Positions 1 through 8,624 of a DNA stretch of 64,000 nucleotides are shown here, one piece after another (positions within the stretch are counted from its first letter, which is position 1; every line of letters starts with the position of its first letter). Made by a program: the position numbers and the translations under genes. The notes beneath the pieces are model-generated. The model ran no database searches, was not told the origin of the DNA, and worked only from the letters and a program-made list of their open reading frames with translations. Where the stretch lies: assembly GCA_944323685.1 (NCBI GenBank), contig CALUTJ010000016.1, positions 1 to 64,000 of the forward strand, written 5' to 3'. This DNA is from Candidatus Gastranaerophilales bacterium. GTDB lineage: Bacteria > Cyanobacteriota > Vampirovibrionia > Gastranaerophilales > Gastranaerophilaceae.

Positions 1-341
1 TCAATCTGACAAAATTGATATAAATTTGATGTACAAATTTTACAAATCCATAAAATAATTTTTCAAATTTTTGCACCTAAAAATACATAAAAAAAGCGGC
101 TATTTTTTTATTAAGAAGTGTAACAACGAGGCTTTTATTAAGTTTTATTAAAACGAATTTATGGTTTACCAAAACTATTTGGTAGACGTTTTGTGATGTA
201 TTTTTTATTAAACAAAATACCTCAAAATATGACATAGTTAGTCCGCGAAAGTTGCATTTTATACGCATTAAATAATAGAGGGGTATGAAATTTTACATCT
301 CTAAAAAATAGGAAAAATATGTACAAAAAAGGAGAGAAAAA
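1..341. other. AT-rich gene-free left edge
   Basis: No credible gene is visible. The one open frame here (leftward, about 63 codons) has no ribosome binding site and a low-complexity product. The last 40 bases carry the AGGAGAG-type Shine-Dalgarno of the excisionase-like gene. The accessory element containing the next genes may start here or further left; I found no convincing end repeat. Confidence 0.5.
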
Positions 342-572
342 ATGAAAAAAAATTTCCCACAAATGGAAACCATTAACGAAGCTTCAAAAATTTCGGGACT
401 GGCAAAATACCGTATAAGACAAATGGTCTTACAAAACAAGGTAAAATACGTCAGAGCAGGCAAAAAATACCTAATTAATATCGAAAGCCTGATTGAATAT
501 CTGAATCAAGGCGAAATCACAAACAGCGAAGTAGATACAAGTAAAAGCAATGTAAGAAAGGTTGGTGTATAA
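342..572 (+). CDS. Excisionase-like small HTH protein
   Basis: A 76-residue protein of the MerR/excisionase helix-turn-helix type. Residues about 9-57 show the usual pattern: an N-terminal recognition helix (EASKISGLAKYRIRQM), a short basic wing (VKYVRAGKKYLIN) and a closing helix (SLIEYLNQ). Proteins of this size and fold direct excision by the neighbouring integrase or regulate element genes. A strong AAGGAGAG lies 7-8 bases before the ATG. It overlaps the ribosome binding site of the next gene and is first in a rightward series ending in the integrase, which supports the excisionase role. It could instead be a plain regulator. Confidence 0.75.
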   Translation: MKKNFPQMETINEASKISGLAKYRIRQMVLQNKVKYVRAGKKYLINIESLIEYLNQGEITNSEVDTSKSNVRKVGV

Positions 573-573
573 A

Positions 574-2061
574 ATGAACAACTTGAATTTTCAACAGACA
601 TTACCTTCTATGCCTCAAATTGTACTCAAGATATTAAAACTTTTTATGTCAAAACACACAAAAGCTACTCCTGAAATGATTTTAAATATGTTAATCAGCA
701 AACTGGCTTTTGCAATGACAACAAAGCGTATACAGTACAAAGAAATAGAAAAACCAGGCTTTCCCAATTGGTATGCATTAATTTTTGCTGTATCAGGTTG
801 TGGGAAGGATTCAATTTGTAATGAACTAGACAATCTCATTTTCAAGAACTTTTATTTATGGCTTAACGACAAAGCAGAAGACTATAATAACCAACAAATT
901 GAAAAAATTAAAGAGACAGTTTCAAATAAATTTAAAGGTGATAAATATGAACAAAAAAGAGAAGCACAAATAAATAATGAAATTGAAAAAATCAGACCTT
1001 TTGTTCCCGAGGTTTATAATGGAACAGCTGAAGGAATTTTTGAAGAAGCGAAGGTCCGAAGCATTGCCGATTTTGGCTCAATATTCATTAAAATGTCTGA
1101 ATTTTCAAAATACTTTTTAAATTCAAAAACTGAAGACAAACAATTTTTCTCACTGTTATTTATAGCGTATGAAGGAAAATTCCCGTCAAAATGTACAAAA
1201 GGAGATAAAAGAGAAAAAGATATTACAGGTGTTCCGCTGAACTGTTTGCTAATGTGTGACCCGAGCCTTTTTGAGCAACAAAAAGCACGACAAGATTTAC
1301 TTCTTGATTTACATACAGGTTTCGCAAGACGTGCAGTTTGTTCCTTTGTACCTAAAATTAAGCTTGACATAGACAACAATATTGAAAATACTCTTGATAA
1401 AGAAAAAGCTTTTTTTGAACAAGCCAATAAGCTAAACGAAGAATTTTTCAAAACATTTATACGAATAGAAAATAAAGCTATTTATAAGCTGTCAGATAAA
1501 GCTTTTTTTAGATTAAGAGAATACCGCAATCAATTGTATGAAAAAGCAAATAACACTGAAAATGAGTTATTAAGAAAGCAACTTCTTGACCTTGAATTAA
1601 CATCATTAAAATTATCAACATTATACGCAGCCCTTAACCATATAGACAAAGTTATAAATTTTGAAGATATGGAGCAAGCAATTTCTACTGTTGAATTTTT
1701 AAGTAAAGACTTTGAAGTTTTTTTAAAGTATAAACCCAAATTTGATGATGGCTATGACCGTATTTTTAACTTCTTCGTCAACAATTTAAACAAAGTATTT
1801 AAGAAAACGGAATTAACGCACATATATTTTAAAGAGTTTGGATATTCTAGAAAAGCCTTTAGAAGAGAAATAAATGAGATATTTGACACTCTAGTAGAAA
1901 TAGCACCAACAAAAGGCTACTTCTTTAAAATTGAAAACGGGTCTAAAAATTCAACACTATATTCATTACATAAAATGCCTGAAAATAAACCTCTGAACGG
2001 TGAAGTCAAAGATTTAGACGAATTATTGAACAGACAAACAGGCAAAACAAGTCAAACTTAA
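574..2061 (+). CDS. DUF3987-like P-loop protein of a mobile element
   Basis: About 495 residues from the ATG at 574. An in-frame TTG at 562 lies inside the previous gene and has no ribosome binding site, whereas AGAAAGG at 555-561 fits the ATG. Near residues 74-80 there is a P-loop, SGCGKDS, followed by a long charged helical section and a helicase-like core. This resembles the DUF3987 proteins found beside primases in phages, plasmids and integrative elements, where they probably act in element replication. The last 120 residues look like a winged-helix region. The next gene codes for a primase-like protein, so the two probably form a replication pair. The family match is by pattern only. 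Confidence 0.6.
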   Translation: MNNLNFQQTLPSMPQIVLKILKLFMSKHTKATPEMILNMLISKLAFAMTTKRIQYKEIEKPGFPNWYALIFAVSGCGKDSICNELDNLIFKNFYLWLNDKAEDYNNQQIEKIKETVSNKFKGDKYEQKREAQINNEIEKIRPFVPEVYNGTAEGIFEEAKVRSIADFGSIFIKMSEFSKYFLNSKTEDKQFFSLLFIAYEGKFPSKCTKGDKREKDITGVPLNCLLMCDPSLFEQQKARQDLLLDLHTGFARRAVCSFVPKIKLDIDNNIENTLDKEKAFFEQANKLNEEFFKTFIRIENKAIYKLSDKAFFRLREYRNQLYEKANNTENELLRKQLLDLELTSLKLSTLYAALNHIDKVINFEDMEQAISTVEFLSKDFEVFLKYKPKFDDGYDRIFNFFVNNLNKVFKKTELTHIYFKEFGYSRKAFRREINEIFDTLVEIAPTKGYFFKIENGSKNSTLYSLHKMPENKPLNGEVKDLDELLNRQTGKTSQT

Positions 2062-2168
2062 CCGCTAAATCAATTTTTAGTTTGGCATGTTTTGCCAAAC
2101 TGGAACACTTAGAAAAATATGCGATTATTGAGTTTGTCAAGAATGTCAAGTTTTACGGAAAGGTAAAA

Positions 2169-3077
2169 ATGATAAATTTAACAATTGAGGAATTAGTAAA
2201 ATATTTGGGTATGCCTGAAAAGAAAATTGGTGACGAATACCAATGGCAATGCCCAATTTGCAAAGATACAGGAAGAGATAACTTAAAATTCAACGAGAAA
2301 AAAGGATTGCTTCAATGCTTTGCTGTTAAAGAACATACAAAAGTTATTTTAAAAAACTTATTTAAAAGTAATCAATATAATTTATTTAGCAGCAATAAAA
2401 TAAATATTTCAAAAATAGAGTCTGATACTTATGAAAAATTTCAGCCTATATATACAAAAGAAAAGCAAGAAGAATTTCTGTCATACCTTCTTCAAAGTAG
2501 CAATGAGCTTCAAAATAACACTAAATTTAGCCAATATCTTTTCAATAAAAGAGGAATAAACAAAGAAACAGCAGAAACGGTTGGACTGGGTATAGATGTA
2601 ATTCAAAAACGCTGGGTAATACCCACATTTCAGTATTCTACAGAGGAAACTAGTATAATTTTAGGCTTTGAATATAGACCTCTTGATTTAGGTAAAAAAG
2701 GATTATATAGAGAGAAGAACACGCCCACAGGATTAGCAATGATAAATGCTTACACGCCACAAAAAGAAGTTCTGGCAATAGTTGAAGGGTATTTTGACGG
2801 TTATGCATTACTACAATACCTAAATGAACAAAAACAATCGCAATATTATCATATCGTAACACCATCAAACGGAGTACAAGCACTATCAGGATATATACAA
2901 CAAATAGACTTTACTAAATACAAAAAATATTGGCTTTTTCTTGACAATGACGATGCTGGTAATTCCGTAAGCAATTGTATTTTAGAAATGTATCCGATGT
3001 TTAATGCGTATTCCCTCAAATGCGGATGTAAAGATTTCAATGAGCATTATCTGAAGTGCATAAAGACACAAAGCTGA
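2169..3077 (+). CDS. CHC2 zinc-finger / Toprim DNA primase-like protein
   Basis: About 302 residues. The start is ATG 2169, preceded by GGAAAGG at 2158-2164; an earlier in-frame start at 2082 has no comparable site. The N-terminus carries a zinc-finger pattern (C28-x2-C31, C50, H55), as in DnaG-type CHC2 domains. The middle holds a Toprim core, with the acidic residue in LAIVEGYFDGYALL and the DxD-type pair in YWLFLDNDDAGN. There is no helicase-binding C-terminus as in DnaG, so this is a short element-borne primase or primase-like protein. It probably works with the P-loop protein upstream. Confidence 0.75.
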   Translation: MINLTIEELVKYLGMPEKKIGDEYQWQCPICKDTGRDNLKFNEKKGLLQCFAVKEHTKVILKNLFKSNQYNLFSSNKINISKIESDTYEKFQPIYTKEKQEEFLSYLLQSSNELQNNTKFSQYLFNKRGINKETAETVGLGIDVIQKRWVIPTFQYSTEETSIILGFEYRPLDLGKKGLYREKNTPTGLAMINAYTPQKEVLAIVEGYFDGYALLQYLNEQKQSQYYHIVTPSNGVQALSGYIQQIDFTKYKKYWLFLDNDDAGNSVSNCILEMYPMFNAYSLKCGCKDFNEHYLKCIKTQS

Positions 3078-3082
3078 AACCC

Positions 3083-3119
3083 TTACGCTGCAACGAAATC
3101 GAGGAAAATAACAGCGTAA
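3083..3119. promoter_or_regulatory. Inverted repeat upstream of the integrase
   Basis: A perfect 8-bp inverted repeat, TTACGCTG (3083-3090) and CAGCGTAA (3112-3119), is separated by 21 bases in the gap between the primase and integrase genes. The right arm falls in an 18-bp word that recurs at 10399-10416 with one mismatch. It could be a recombinase or regulator binding site, or an mRNA hairpin in the integrase leader. Confidence 0.4.
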
Positions 3120-3166
3120 TTTACAAAAAATTGTCATAATAAAAATAAAAGGAGAAAACATTAATA

Positions 3167-4546
3167 ATGGCGTTTTATGAGCAAGTTTCAGAATATACAT
3201 ACAGATTAACAGTCTGTCAGGGCTACAACTCAAAAGGTAAAAAATTACGCAAAAGAAAAACAATAAAACTTGATGAAACCTTAACTCAAAAGCAAGCGGA
3301 AAAAGAATTGAACAGACAGCTTGTATTATTTGAACAAGAGGTTCAAAACGGTGAATATCTTGATGGAGAAAAGATAACATTTGAAGAATTTACACAACGC
3401 TGGTTTAAAGATTATGCGGAACTAAACCTGACTCCTACAACACTTGTTGCTTACAAGCAAAAGTTGAATGACAGGATACTTCCTGCAATAGGACATGTAA
3501 AAATAAGCAAGTTGCAGCCGACACACCTGCTGCAATTTTATCAGAACCTGCATGAAGCTGATGTACGATTGGACAGCAAGTACATACCTACAACAAAGCT
3601 TATTGAAACACTACAGCCATTGCCAATTGTACAAATGCAAGAATTGTCAGGGTTATCTGTGAAATCTTGCAGAAGACTTAAAAAAGGGCATATTACTGAT
3701 TATGAAATTGCTAAAAAAATCTGCGAAGCATACAGACTGAATATAAAACATATGTTCACCTGTTCAAAAAACAAACCGCTATCAGAAAAAACTATACGCA
3801 ACCATATGGGAATAATCAGTTCAATCCTATCAACTGCGGTTAAGTGGAATATCATCAAAGATAACCCTATACAAAGAATAGATATGAAAAAAGCACAAAA
3901 ACCAAAAGCTAAGTATTATGATGACAAGCAGGTTGCAGAGATGTTAAAAGCGTTGAATACAGAGCCTTTAATCTTAGCAGCAATGATTTCTTTAGCCATT
4001 GACACAGGGTTAAGAAGAAGTGAGTTGACAGGTTTGACATGGGAGGATATCAATTTTGAGACTTCACAAATAAGTATCAACAAGCAAAGACACTATATCG
4101 TAGGTTACGGAACAATAAAAGACAAACCAAAAACAGACGCAGGGGTGAGAGTCGTAACCGTTTCTCAAACAGTTTTGAACCTGTTAAAACAATACAGAAA
4201 TCAGCAGATACAACAGAGATTGAAACTGGGAACAGCGTGGAAAAATGAGCCGTATGTATTTGTTCTTGAAGACGGAACTGCAATCAACCCAAACCTTCCA
4301 TATAAGTGGTTTATAAAATTTTTAGAAAGACACAACCTGCCTAAGATAACCTTTCACCAGCTCCGCCACACAAACGCAAGTATTATGATTGCTTCCGGAG
4401 AAGATGTTGTAACCGTAAGCGGTCGTCTCGGACATGCAGACAAGAACATCACGCTGAATACTTATTCACATATAATTAAAAGCAAAGAAACACAGGTTGC
4501 GAGTAAGATGGATGAGTTTTATGAAAAGATAATTGTTCATTATTAA
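3167..4546 (+). CDS. Tyrosine recombinase (phage-type integrase) with an internal HTH insert
   Basis: 459 residues with an AGGAGA site before the ATG. Residues 1-65 look like an arm-binding domain and about 70-240 are the core-binding domain. The catalytic domain has the full set: R283 in TGLRRSEL, K322 in KTDAGVR, H397 and R400 in HQLRHT, H423 in LGHAD and the nucleophile Y433 in NTYSH. It should therefore be active in site-specific integration and excision. Residues about 140-198 interrupt the core-binding domain with a Cro/C1-like helix-turn-helix (MQELSGLSVKSCRRLKKG...YEIAKKICEAY). This makes the protein longer than the usual 380-400 residues. Confidence 0.92.
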   Translation: MAFYEQVSEYTYRLTVCQGYNSKGKKLRKRKTIKLDETLTQKQAEKELNRQLVLFEQEVQNGEYLDGEKITFEEFTQRWFKDYAELNLTPTTLVAYKQKLNDRILPAIGHVKISKLQPTHLLQFYQNLHEADVRLDSKYIPTTKLIETLQPLPIVQMQELSGLSVKSCRRLKKGHITDYEIAKKICEAYRLNIKHMFTCSKNKPLSEKTIRNHMGIISSILSTAVKWNIIKDNPIQRIDMKKAQKPKAKYYDDKQVAEMLKALNTEPLILAAMISLAIDTGLRRSELTGLTWEDINFETSQISINKQRHYIVGYGTIKDKPKTDAGVRVVTVSQTVLNLLKQYRNQQIQQRLKLGTAWKNEPYVFVLEDGTAINPNLPYKWFIKFLERHNLPKITFHQLRHTNASIMIASGEDVVTVSGRLGHADKNITLNTYSHIIKSKETQVASKMDEFYEKIIVHY

Positions 4547-4652
4547 TAAAAGAATAAAATCTATTTACTTGTATTGTTATCATTGATATACTTGTAATAT
4601 GACTTTATGTAAAGTCTGATGTTTATACTAATAAAGTAGAAATAAAAATATT

Positions 4653-7085
4653 ATGAATATCGATGATGCTTATGTGAATTTTGAAAAATTATTTTCAAAT
4701 ATATCAACTATTGTTAATAGTATTGATACAGAAGCAGATACACGTTTTAAATTAATTGATGAAATTATTGTTGATGTGTTAGGATGGGAAAAAACTTCGA
4801 TAAAGACAGAGGCCCACATTGAGAATGGTTATATAGATTATTTAATACAAGATAATTGTCGTAACAAATTAATAATTGAAGCAAAAAATATTAATAATGA
4901 TATATGGGATTTAATAGACAAATCGTTCAACGTTTATAAAATATCTGGTCCTGCTTTAAAAAAGGCTTATTCTGGAATGGAACAGGCAAGAAATTATGCT
5001 ATTAATAAAAGTATTTGTATATCAGTTCTTACAAATGGAAATACTTGGATTGCATTCTTAGGAAATCGTACTGACGGGATCAATTGGTATGATGGGAAAG
5101 CAATTGTTTTTCCAAATTTACAATCCATTAAAGATAACTTTGCAAAATTTTATGAGTTTTTTTCAAAACAAGGTGTATTGAATTCTAATTTAATTGCAGA
5201 AATTGGTCGAGAAGAAAAAGGGAAAATAATTCTAACAGAAAAACTAAAATCTGCATATTCTAGAAATCCGATTTTTGTTCAAAAAACAGCTCTATCAAGA
5301 GATATTGAAAAGATATTTGAGGCATTTTTTGACAAAATTACAGATGAAGAAAATACGGAAATGCTTGAAAAATGTTTTGTTGAGTCAAAAGAAAGTAAAG
5401 AAGCTGATGATGTGTTAAAAAATATTTCAGAAAATTTAATTTCAAATATAGAAGAAATTAACAACACTTCATCCTCAAATCAATTATCACAAGAAATTGA
5501 AGAATCAATCAAAACAACAAAAGGAAGAACTGTTATTTTAATCGGAAACAAAGGTTCAGGAAAAACAACCTTTATAAGTAGGTTTTTTAGTTTAGTATTA
5601 GAACCGAGATTGAAAAAACAATGTCTTATTCTAAAGCTAGATGTTGGAATATCCACATGTAATATACATGATATTTCTAATTGGTTGACATATAGATTAT
5701 TAGAAGAGTTAGAGCATGAACTTTTTGCTTCAAATGGCGGTGCACCAACTTTTGATGAATTAAAAGGGATTTTTGCAAGTGATTATCACAAATTAAAAAT
5801 AGGAGAATATAAATATTTATATGATAAAAATGAAGCCGAATTTAATATTAAATTCGGAGAAATCATTCGAGAAAAAAAGAAAAATGCATTTGATTATTTA
5901 ATACAACTCCTTAAACATATAGTTAATGGCAGAAGATTAATGCCATGCATAATTTTTGATAATCTCGATCATCATGATAAAACTTTACAAGATATAGTTT
6001 TCCAATATTCACAGGCTATAAGAAGTGCTGTTCTAAGCTTTACTATATGTCCTATAACAGATCAAACGATATGGTTACATTCTAAAACTGGAGCATTACA
6101 AAGTTTTGTTACTACTGCTTTATATTTACCTTCTCCGCCAACAAAAGATATAATACAACATCGTATTAATTTTATACAAGATAAGTTAGATTACAGTAAA
6201 AATACGAACAATCATGATTATTTTTTAAAAAAAGGTATTCGGTTAAATATTAAAGACTTAGATACTTTTGTTTATTGTCTTAATGAATCATTTATCAACA
6301 CCGATTTTATTTCACGAAGAATTGGACAATTATCTAATTTTGCTGTAAGGAAAAGCCTAGTACTTATGAAAGAAGTAATGACTTCTCCATTAATAAGCAT
6401 AGATGACTTATTTAACAATTATTATACGACTAATAAGGTTAATATAGTTCCCGAAAAATTTGATAAAGCTATTATTGTTGGAAATTACAACTTTTTTAAT
6501 CAGGAAAAAAATAATTATATACTAAATATGTTTGAAACAAATCCAGAAGATTATCAATCACCTCTTTTAAGACTCAGAATTCTTACATATTTAAAAGGTA
6601 AAGAAGAATTATTGCGACGTAATAATCAAGATATTTATCAAGATATTTTTGAAATTATATCGTTTTTTGAGTTACTTAATATTAATGTTAATCTTGTAAA
6701 AGAGACCTTACAGCAATTTATAAATTATGGACTGATAGAATCTATAGATTCAAGCGTAAAAGATATAAATATTATCAATAGTATAAAAATATTACCATCA
6801 GCAAAAGCTCACGTTGATCTAGTTATGAATTCAAGAGCCTACTTAAGTCAAATGGCAATTCGTACTCCTATTATTAAAGGTAAACATTTAACTGATTTAT
6901 CCTACACTATAAATGATAAAGGTAAATTAACTTTTGATGATTGGGAATACATAATAAAAACATTCATAAATTATTGTATTGAACAAGATAATAAACATAT
7001 CACAATACCAAACTCAGTCGAATATAAACATCAAGCAGATTTAATATCTAGATTATTGAATCGTTGGAATAATTCAATAAAATAA
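4653..7085 (+). CDS. PD-(D/E)xK nuclease-P-loop NTPase fusion, defence candidate
   Basis: 810 residues. Residues about 25-170 resemble the N-terminal nuclease domain of type I restriction R subunits: E54, D62 in GYIDYLI and the E76-A-K78 pair in LIIEAK form a PD-(D/E)xK site, followed by Q111 and the strand SVLTNGNTWIAF. A linker leads to a P-loop (GNKGSGKTT, 298-306) and a Walker B (CIIFDNLD, 432-439). The last 300 residues are helical with no recognised fold. No SF2 helicase motifs and no methyltransferase or specificity subunit are nearby, so this is not an HsdR. Known: nuclease-NTPase single proteins on mobile elements often act against phage. Its role here is inferred. AT content is high and no good Shine-Dalgarno is visible. 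Confidence 0.7.
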   Translation: MNIDDAYVNFEKLFSNISTIVNSIDTEADTRFKLIDEIIVDVLGWEKTSIKTEAHIENGYIDYLIQDNCRNKLIIEAKNINNDIWDLIDKSFNVYKISGPALKKAYSGMEQARNYAINKSICISVLTNGNTWIAFLGNRTDGINWYDGKAIVFPNLQSIKDNFAKFYEFFSKQGVLNSNLIAEIGREEKGKIILTEKLKSAYSRNPIFVQKTALSRDIEKIFEAFFDKITDEENTEMLEKCFVESKESKEADDVLKNISENLISNIEEINNTSSSNQLSQEIEESIKTTKGRTVILIGNKGSGKTTFISRFFSLVLEPRLKKQCLILKLDVGISTCNIHDISNWLTYRLLEELEHELFASNGGAPTFDELKGIFASDYHKLKIGEYKYLYDKNEAEFNIKFGEIIREKKKNAFDYLIQLLKHIVNGRRLMPCIIFDNLDHHDKTLQDIVFQYSQAIRSAVLSFTICPITDQTIWLHSKTGALQSFVTTALYLPSPPTKDIIQHRINFIQDKLDYSKNTNNHDYFLKKGIRLNIKDLDTFVYCLNESFINTDFISRRIGQLSNFAVRKSLVLMKEVMTSPLISIDDLFNNYYTTNKVNIVPEKFDKAIIVGNYNFFNQEKNNYILNMFETNPEDYQSPLLRLRILTYLKGKEELLRRNNQDIYQDIFEIISFFELLNINVNLVKETLQQFINYGLIESIDSSVKDINIINSIKILPSAKAHVDLVMNSRAYLSQMAIRTPIIKGKHLTDLSYTINDKGKLTFDDWEYIIKTFINYCIEQDNKHITIPNSVEYKHQADLISRLLNRWNNSIK

Positions 7086-7176
7086 AAAAATAAGTCCAAT
7101 AAGACTACTTTATTTACGAATTCTGAATACACAATTTTAATCCTAGGGCAATGAGTTATTTTACCCCAATTTATTG

Positions 7177-7182
7177 TATAAT
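7177..7182 (+). promoter_or_regulatory. Possible -10 box for the RhuM-family gene
   Basis: TATAAT sits about 28 bases before the ATG in the gap after the nuclease-NTPase gene. No clear -35 hexamer is seen at the usual distance. It suggests the RhuM gene can be transcribed separately from the upstream cargo gene. Confidence 0.35.
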
Positions 7183-7209
7183 AATAAAAATAAATACTTG
7201 GGGGGCATG

Positions 7210-8226
7210 ATGAATAAAGATTTCCAATTTTTAGTCTATAACACACCTAACGACAATATAACTATTAACACAATAGTAAAAGACGAAACCATTTGGCTCA
7301 CACAAAAAGCTATGGCGGAATTGTTCGGTTGTAGCACTGATAACATATCTTTGCATCTTAAAAACATCTATAAAGATGCAGAATTATTGGAAGAAGCAAC
7401 TACCGAGGATTTCTCGGTAGTTCAAAAAGAAGGCAGCCGTGAAGTTTCCAGAAAACTAACATTTTATAACCTCGATGCAATTATTTCTGTTGGTTATCGT
7501 GTAAATTCGGCAAAAGCTACACAATTTAGAATTTGGGCTACGAATATTCTCAAAGAATACATGATTAAAGGTTTTATTCTTGACGATGAAAGATTAACAC
7601 AAGGTAAAACCGCTTTTGGTAAAGACTACTTCAAAGAATTGTTAGAACGTGTACGTTCAATCAGAGCTTCTGAAAGACGTATATGGCAGCAAATTACAGA
7701 TATTTTTGCAGAATGCAGTATTGATTATGATAAAAATTCACCAACTACAAAAGAATTTTATGCAACTATTCAAAACAAATTCCATTTTGCTATAACAGGA
7801 CAAACAGCAGCAGAAATTATTTACAATAAAGCGGATTGCACAAAAGAAAACATGGGACTTACAACATGGAGAAACTCTCCTGATGGAAGAATCTTAAAAT
7901 CGGACACAAAAGTTGCTAAAAACTACCTTGAAGAAAAAGAAATCAGACAACTTGAACGAACCGTTACAGGTTATTTTGATTATATAGAAGACCTTATTGA
8001 AAGAGAGAATACCTTTAATATGGTAGAGTTTGCTAAAAGTGTAAACGAATTTTTGGCTTTTAGAAAATACGATATTCTACCTGACAATAACAAAGGCAAA
8101 ATATCTATGAAACAAGCACAAGACAAAGCAGGTGCGGAATATGATAAATATAATAAGACACAAAAAATAGAATCTGATTTTGACCGAGAAGTTAAACAGT
8201 TAATTCATAAGCAAGATTTAAAGTAA
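7210..8226 (+). CDS. RhuM-family protein
   Basis: About 338 residues. The start is one of two consecutive ATGs (7207 or 7210), just after a run of six G at 7200-7205 serving as ribosome binding site. The N-terminal half carries the family signature: WLTQKAMAELFGCSTDNISLH (residues about 24-44), then FYNLDAIISVGYRVNS and ATQFRIWATNILKEY. RhuM proteins were first named from a Salmonella pathogenicity island and are common in mobile elements and defence islands. Their biochemical activity is not settled; the first part looks like a DNA-binding KilA-N/Bro-like module. It follows the nuclease-NTPase gene with a 120-bp gap and is probably cargo. Confidence 0.85.
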   Translation: MNKDFQFLVYNTPNDNITINTIVKDETIWLTQKAMAELFGCSTDNISLHLKNIYKDAELLEEATTEDFSVVQKEGSREVSRKLTFYNLDAIISVGYRVNSAKATQFRIWATNILKEYMIKGFILDDERLTQGKTAFGKDYFKELLERVRSIRASERRIWQQITDIFAECSIDYDKNSPTTKEFYATIQNKFHFAITGQTAAEIIYNKADCTKENMGLTTWRNSPDGRILKSDTKVAKNYLEEKEIRQLERTVTGYFDYIEDLIERENTFNMVEFAKSVNEFLAFRKYDILPDNNKGKISMKQAQDKAGAEYDKYNKTQKIESDFDREVKQLIHKQDLK

Positions 8227-8369
8227 ATACAATGTCAAAGGGACCCAAATGGGACTAATTTTACAAACAGTCCCTAAAAATTACTGCAAATAAGCAAAAG
8301 TAAAAGTTTCTAAGATTAAATAATAGTATAAGTTACTGCACAAAAATTTAAATCACAAAAATAAAAAAT
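8227..8369. other. AT-rich spacer after the RhuM-family gene
   Basis: No gene or clear signal. Composition is very AT-rich and changes sharply at about 8370 to the GC-rich element that follows. Confidence 0.4.
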
Positions 8370-8373
8370 ATGT

Positions 8374-8524
8374 GTTCGAGCGGATTTGCGGACGGATGGA
8401 GTGAACAAAGTGAGCGAATCTGGGGAGCGAACAGATAAAGCCGGCTTGTGCGAAGCACAAAAGGCGAAACTCTGTGAGCGTGAAGCAAATCCAAGACAGC
8501 CTCGTCTCTCGCTCCATAAAAAAT
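8374..8524 (+). ncRNA. GC-rich candidate structured RNA
   Basis: About 150 bases far richer in GC than their surroundings, with no gene-like reading frame. Pairing segments are GGATTTGC (8382-8389) with GCAAATCC (8485-8492), GGAGCGA (8424-8430) with TCGCTCC (8509-8515), and the hairpin TTGTGC-GAA-GCACAA (8446-8460) extended by GCC (8440-8442) with GGC (8463-8465). The first two pairs interleave, which would be a pseudoknot if both form. A rho-independent terminator follows directly, suggesting a rightward transcript. It matches no RNA family I know (not tRNA, tmRNA, RNase P or SRP), so the RNA call is inference. Confidence 0.4.
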
Positions 8525-8525
8525 A

Positions 8526-8551
8526 AGCACCCGACAGGGTGCTGTTTTTTT
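8526..8551 (+). terminator. Rho-independent terminator after the GC-rich element
   Basis: A perfect 7-bp stem, AGCACCC (8526-8532) and GGGTGCT (8537-8543), with a GACA loop is followed by seven T (8545-8551). It would end rightward transcription of the candidate RNA or of the RhuM-family gene. Confidence 0.85.
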
Positions 8552-8583
8552 ATAATACTTTTATTGAACTTGCGGTAAACGCC

Positions 8584-8616
8584 AAAAGAGCAGGTATAAA
8601 AAACACCTGCTCTTTT
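8584..8616 (-). terminator. Terminator of the GH108 gene
   Basis: A 12-bp perfect stem, AAAAGAGCAGGT (8584-8595) and ACCTGCTCTTTT (8605-8616), lies just downstream of the leftward muramidase-like gene, with a T run on the leftward transcript. It may work in both directions. Confidence 0.8.
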
Positions 8617-8624
8617 AGTAGAAA

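Larger units (their letters stand above)
342..8226. mobile_element. Integrative element / accessory island (xis-like, P-loop, primase, integrase, cargo)
   Basis: Seen: six rightward genes coding an excisionase-like HTH protein, a DUF3987-like P-loop protein, a CHC2/Toprim primase-like protein, a tyrosine recombinase, a nuclease-NTPase and a RhuM-family protein. Known: excisionase, replication genes and integrase in this order is typical of small integrative or mobilisable elements. Inferred: the last two genes are cargo. No relaxase, capsid or conjugation gene is present, so it is either a fragment or an element that depends on a helper. Borders are uncertain; the left end may be outside the window and the right end could lie just after the integrase (about 4.6 kb) or near 10.4 kb. 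Confidence 0.6.

Noticed and set aside
77-268. Leftward 63-codon open frame
   Set aside because: No ribosome binding site, low-complexity hydrophobic product and AT-rich sequence where such frames arise by chance.
7086-8226. RhuM as toxin of a toxin-antitoxin pair with the nuclease-NTPase
   Set aside because: Gene sizes, the 120-bp gap and a separate -10 box do not fit a toxin-antitoxin operon.
8348-8530. Possible tRNA or tmRNA in the GC-rich element
   Set aside because: No T-loop (TTCGANNC), no cloverleaf order of stems and no tmRNA start or end signature on either strand.
8348-8530. Leftward 60-codon open frame over the GC-rich element
   Set aside because: It runs across inverted repeats, has no ribosome binding site and its product has no recognisable pattern; the structured-RNA reading fits better.
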